Source: Pseudofulvibacter geojedonensis (lineage in GTDB: Bacteria; Bacteroidota; Bacteroidia; Flavobacteriales; Flavobacteriaceae). Taken from it: a DNA stretch of 64,000 nt. Below the pieces are notes generated by a model that saw only the letters and a list, made by a program, of their open reading frames with translations, had not been told where the DNA came from and made no database searches. The stretch covers positions 310,001 through 374,000 of the forward strand of contig NZ_JBHTJM010000002.1 in assembly GCF_042675745.1 (NCBI RefSeq), read 5' to 3'. The position numbers and the translations under genes are program-made. Shown here one piece after another: positions 61,779-64,000 of this stretch. Position 1 is the first letter of the stretch; every line of letters starts with the position of its first letter.

Positions 61779-63653
61779 ATGAAAAAAAATACCCTTACTT
61801 TAGCTTTACTCTTAGCCTTTACAGGTCTTGTAAGCGCTCAAGAATTATATGTTTCTCCAAACAGTTACATGTTTGTTCAAGATGAAGTTGTTTTTGTTAC
61901 TAATGATGTACGACTAGAGAACACAGATTCTTACTTATATTTAAGAGATGGAGCGCAATTAGTTCAAGATAACGATATAAAAAATTCCGATGCTGGTGCT
62001 CTTTCTGTATACCAAGATCAGACTGTTGGTGTTTATGAGTATAATTACTGGAATTCTCCTGTTGGTTTAGCTCCTGATGGAACCACAAGAGCGAACACTG
62101 CATCTGATAAATCTTTAATGTTCGATCCTGCTGACAACGCAGATCCTTCTAACGTAAACTCAACTGCATTTCCTTTTATTGGAGGCTACAATAGTACAGA
62201 TACTCAAATTGCAGAATTTTGGATATATAACACAGAGAGTTCTTATGATTATTGGGGGTGGAATGCTGGAATGGCAACCAACCCTGCTTTAGGATTTACT
62301 CTAAAAGGAAGACCTACTAGAACTACTATAGATTATAGAGGTCGTCCAAAAACCGGAAACATGACTGTTAATGTAGATTGGAATGGTACATCTGACGCTA
62401 CCCAAGGAGGTTCTGTAAATTATGATGGTTTACAAGCTAGCCAAGTAGAAACATTAGTGGGTAATCCTTACCCATCTACATTAGATTTAAAAATGTTTTT
62501 AAGAAATGTTAACAACATTGCCAACTTAGAGTCTGCAATTTATTTTTGGCAACAAAAGGCCGTAGGATCTCACAACTTACATGACTACGAAGGTGGTTAC
62601 GGTGTATGGGTACCTGGAGTATTAGTTGACGATAATGATCACGGAACATTTACCCCAGCAACCTTTACCAGCTATAACGGTGATGGACAAAATAATGGAG
62701 GGGCTAGTGGATCTGGTACTGCATATTCAGGAACATATAGTCGTAGATATGCTGCTATTGGACAAGGTTTTATGGTTAGAAACATTAACGGGTTACAAAA
62801 TGCTACAGCAGAGTTTGACAACTCTATGCGTTTATATGTAAAAGACAGCCCAGCTGGTGTTGATATTTTTGCTAGAGCTAGTAGTGAAGACGAAGAGATC
62901 ATTGCAATGTCTCATAATGGCTTAGACTATATGGATATTGTTAATAACCCTACAAGAATTCCAGAAATAAGAATCCATTCAAAAATTGCTGACTCTTATT
63001 ACAGAGAAAGTGTTATTGCTTTTAGAAATGGTACTGATTTAAGTTTTAAACCTACCTGTGATGCTAGAATTGCACAAAAATTAGCGTCTGACACTTACTT
63101 TGTTATAGATGAAAATGATTTATCTATAAAATCTATTACTTATGATATTGATGCTAGATTACCTTTTGGTATTGTTGTAGCTAACGACGCTACACCTTAT
63201 AGCATTACTGTTAACAGTCTTACTCATGTTGATGAAAACATTGACGTATTTATGCACGACAAACTTAACGATAGCTATACAGATATCAAAAACGGAACAT
63301 TTGAAGTTACTTTAGATCAAGGAACTTACAATGATCGTTTTGTTGTTGTGTTTAGAGATGCTTATGCAGAGCAAGAAGAAGCTTTAAATTTAGAAGAAGA
63401 AGAAATAACCAGTTCTTTTAATGTATTCCAAAACAACGATTTAGAACAGCTAATTATAAGCAATCCTAAATCTCATACTGTAAAGTCTTTTACAATGTAT
63501 GATGCTGCCGGAAAACAAATCTTTAACAACATCAACCTTGGAAACGATACAGAATACACTTTCCCTACTGCTTCTTTAAGTTCAGGAGTATATATAGTTA
63601 AAGTTATAACTGACCAAGATTTTAACATCACTAAAAAGGTTACAGTTAAATAA
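61779..63653 (+). CDS. Large secreted protein with T9SS type A sorting domain
   Basis: 624 residues. Signal peptide KNTLTLALLLAFTGLVSAQ. N-terminal ~100 residues are a repetitive beta region (DVRLENTDSYLYLRDGAQLV), then a long beta-rich portion with YNYWNSPVGLAPDG and LVGNPYPSTLDLKMFLR, a pattern shared by flavobacterial surface proteins. The last ~75 residues (IISNPKSHTVKSFTMYDAAG to IVKVITDQDFNITKKVTVK) are the T9SS type A sorting domain. Probably an extracellular adhesin-like protein; no enzymatic motif was seen. Terminator follows. Confidence 0.9.
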   Translation: MKKNTLTLALLLAFTGLVSAQELYVSPNSYMFVQDEVVFVTNDVRLENTDSYLYLRDGAQLVQDNDIKNSDAGALSVYQDQTVGVYEYNYWNSPVGLAPDGTTRANTASDKSLMFDPADNADPSNVNSTAFPFIGGYNSTDTQIAEFWIYNTESSYDYWGWNAGMATNPALGFTLKGRPTRTTIDYRGRPKTGNMTVNVDWNGTSDATQGGSVNYDGLQASQVETLVGNPYPSTLDLKMFLRNVNNIANLESAIYFWQQKAVGSHNLHDYEGGYGVWVPGVLVDDNDHGTFTPATFTSYNGDGQNNGGASGSGTAYSGTYSRRYAAIGQGFMVRNINGLQNATAEFDNSMRLYVKDSPAGVDIFARASSEDEEIIAMSHNGLDYMDIVNNPTRIPEIRIHSKIADSYYRESVIAFRNGTDLSFKPTCDARIAQKLASDTYFVIDENDLSIKSITYDIDARLPFGIVVANDATPYSITVNSLTHVDENIDVFMHDKLNDSYTDIKNGTFEVTLDQGTYNDRFVVVFRDAYAEQEEALNLEEEEITSSFNVFQNNDLEQLIISNPKSHTVKSFTMYDAAGKQIFNNINLGNDTEYTFPTASLSSGVYIVKVITDQDFNITKKVTVK

Positions 63654-63682
63654 ACAATAGAGATAAAAAATTCATTCATACT

Positions 63683-63713
63683 AAAAAAAGCCAAGTTTAA
63701 ACTTGGCTTTTTT
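63683..63713 (+). terminator. Terminator of the T9SS protein gene
   Basis: AAGCCAAGTTT pairs with AAACTTGGCTT, then T-rich sequence. Confidence 0.88.
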
Positions 63714-64000
63714 ATTTATATCAATTTTGAGAAATTCTTAATCAAATATACTTACTAACAGAAACAAGTTCTTTTTAATCCCCTATATACTTATAAACTT
63801 AAAAGCTAAATTGTATAGCAAAAAATAAAACATTAAAGTTTTTATAGACTAGAAAACTAGACCGAAAAAAAAGAAATACTTTTTTATAAAATGCAAACTT
63901 ATAAATACTTAATACCTTCTTAGAGTAAATAGTATATAAATACACAATTCATTTCATAATGTCAAGTTATTTAATCCATACATAACGGCACAAAAATAGG
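63714..64000. other. AT-rich end of window without a gene
   Basis: 287 bases with no open frame of useful length and no clear hairpin. It may be an intergenic leader of a gene beyond the window. Confidence 0.6.

Noticed and set aside
1..64000. tRNA, rRNA, prophage or insertion sequence
   Set aside because: No cloverleaf-like GGTTCGA segments, no transposase or phage genes, and no long direct repeats were seen by reading both strands.

Overview
The window looks like a contiguous chromosomal segment of a Flavobacteriaceae member (Bacteroidota), most likely a marine genus of the Tenacibaculum/Polaribacter type. The evidence is low GC, weak or absent Shine-Dalgarno sequences, repeated TAnnTTTG -7 boxes, type IX secretion (T9SS) sorting domains of types A and B, a PorP/SprF protein, many SxC-type lipoproteins, and typical family gene neighbourhoods. 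The genus is inference. I saw no rRNA, tRNA, CRISPR array, prophage, transposase or rearranged replication origin.

Layout. 1-9.5 kb: end of an EamA transporter, an IMPACT/YigZ protein, a thioesterase, dnaA, a low-molecular-weight phosphatase, an RsmI-like methyltransferase, a BNR-repeat lipoprotein, an rRNA m5C methyltransferase, a T9SS-secreted endonuclease I, an RluE-like pseudouridine synthase and a DUF1842-like protein. 9.5-22.1 kb: purL, a GNAT enzyme, an acyl-CoA synthetase, then a MarR-controlled beta-oxidation operon (fused hydratase/dehydrogenase, thiolase, acyl-CoA dehydrogenase). This operon is interrupted by a four-helix-bundle (S23-type) gene with short inverted repeats on both sides. 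22.2-26.6 kb: an accessory-looking run of single lipoprotein genes with long AT-rich spacers. 26.7-31.3 kb: a seven-TM/coiled-coil/HTH regulator and the fused B12 mutase IcmF. 31.5-34.1 kb: small accessory proteins. 34.1-34.4 kb: a probable structured RNA with its own terminator.

34.4-43.3 kb: a T9SS type B metalloprotease beside its SprF-like partner; an operon of a LytS-type kinase, 2TM proteins and a LytTR regulator; a divergent ECF sigma operon ending in a TraB/GumN protein. 43.3-49.1 kb: a PlsC-like acyltransferase, a CoA pyrophosphatase, a cyclophilin lipoprotein, a phosphosugar mutase and an MsbA-like ABC exporter. 49.4-51.8 kb: a second ECF sigma operon with a triple-repeat membrane protein and a Spy-like sensor, then a lysozyme-like protein. 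51.9-59.4 kb: dapF-GNAT-mltG operon, HtrA protease, an N-terminally extended GAPDH, a coiled-coil membrane protein, trmD and rplS. 59.4-64 kb: cysteine desulfurase, an acidic lipoprotein and a large T9SS type A secreted protein.

Most of the window is conserved housekeeping or envelope biology. The least explained parts are the four-helix-bundle cassette inside the fad operon, the structured RNA near 34.2 kb, the kinase-2TM fusion at an A7 run, the 7TM-HTH regulator, and the 55-residue insertion inferred in IcmF.
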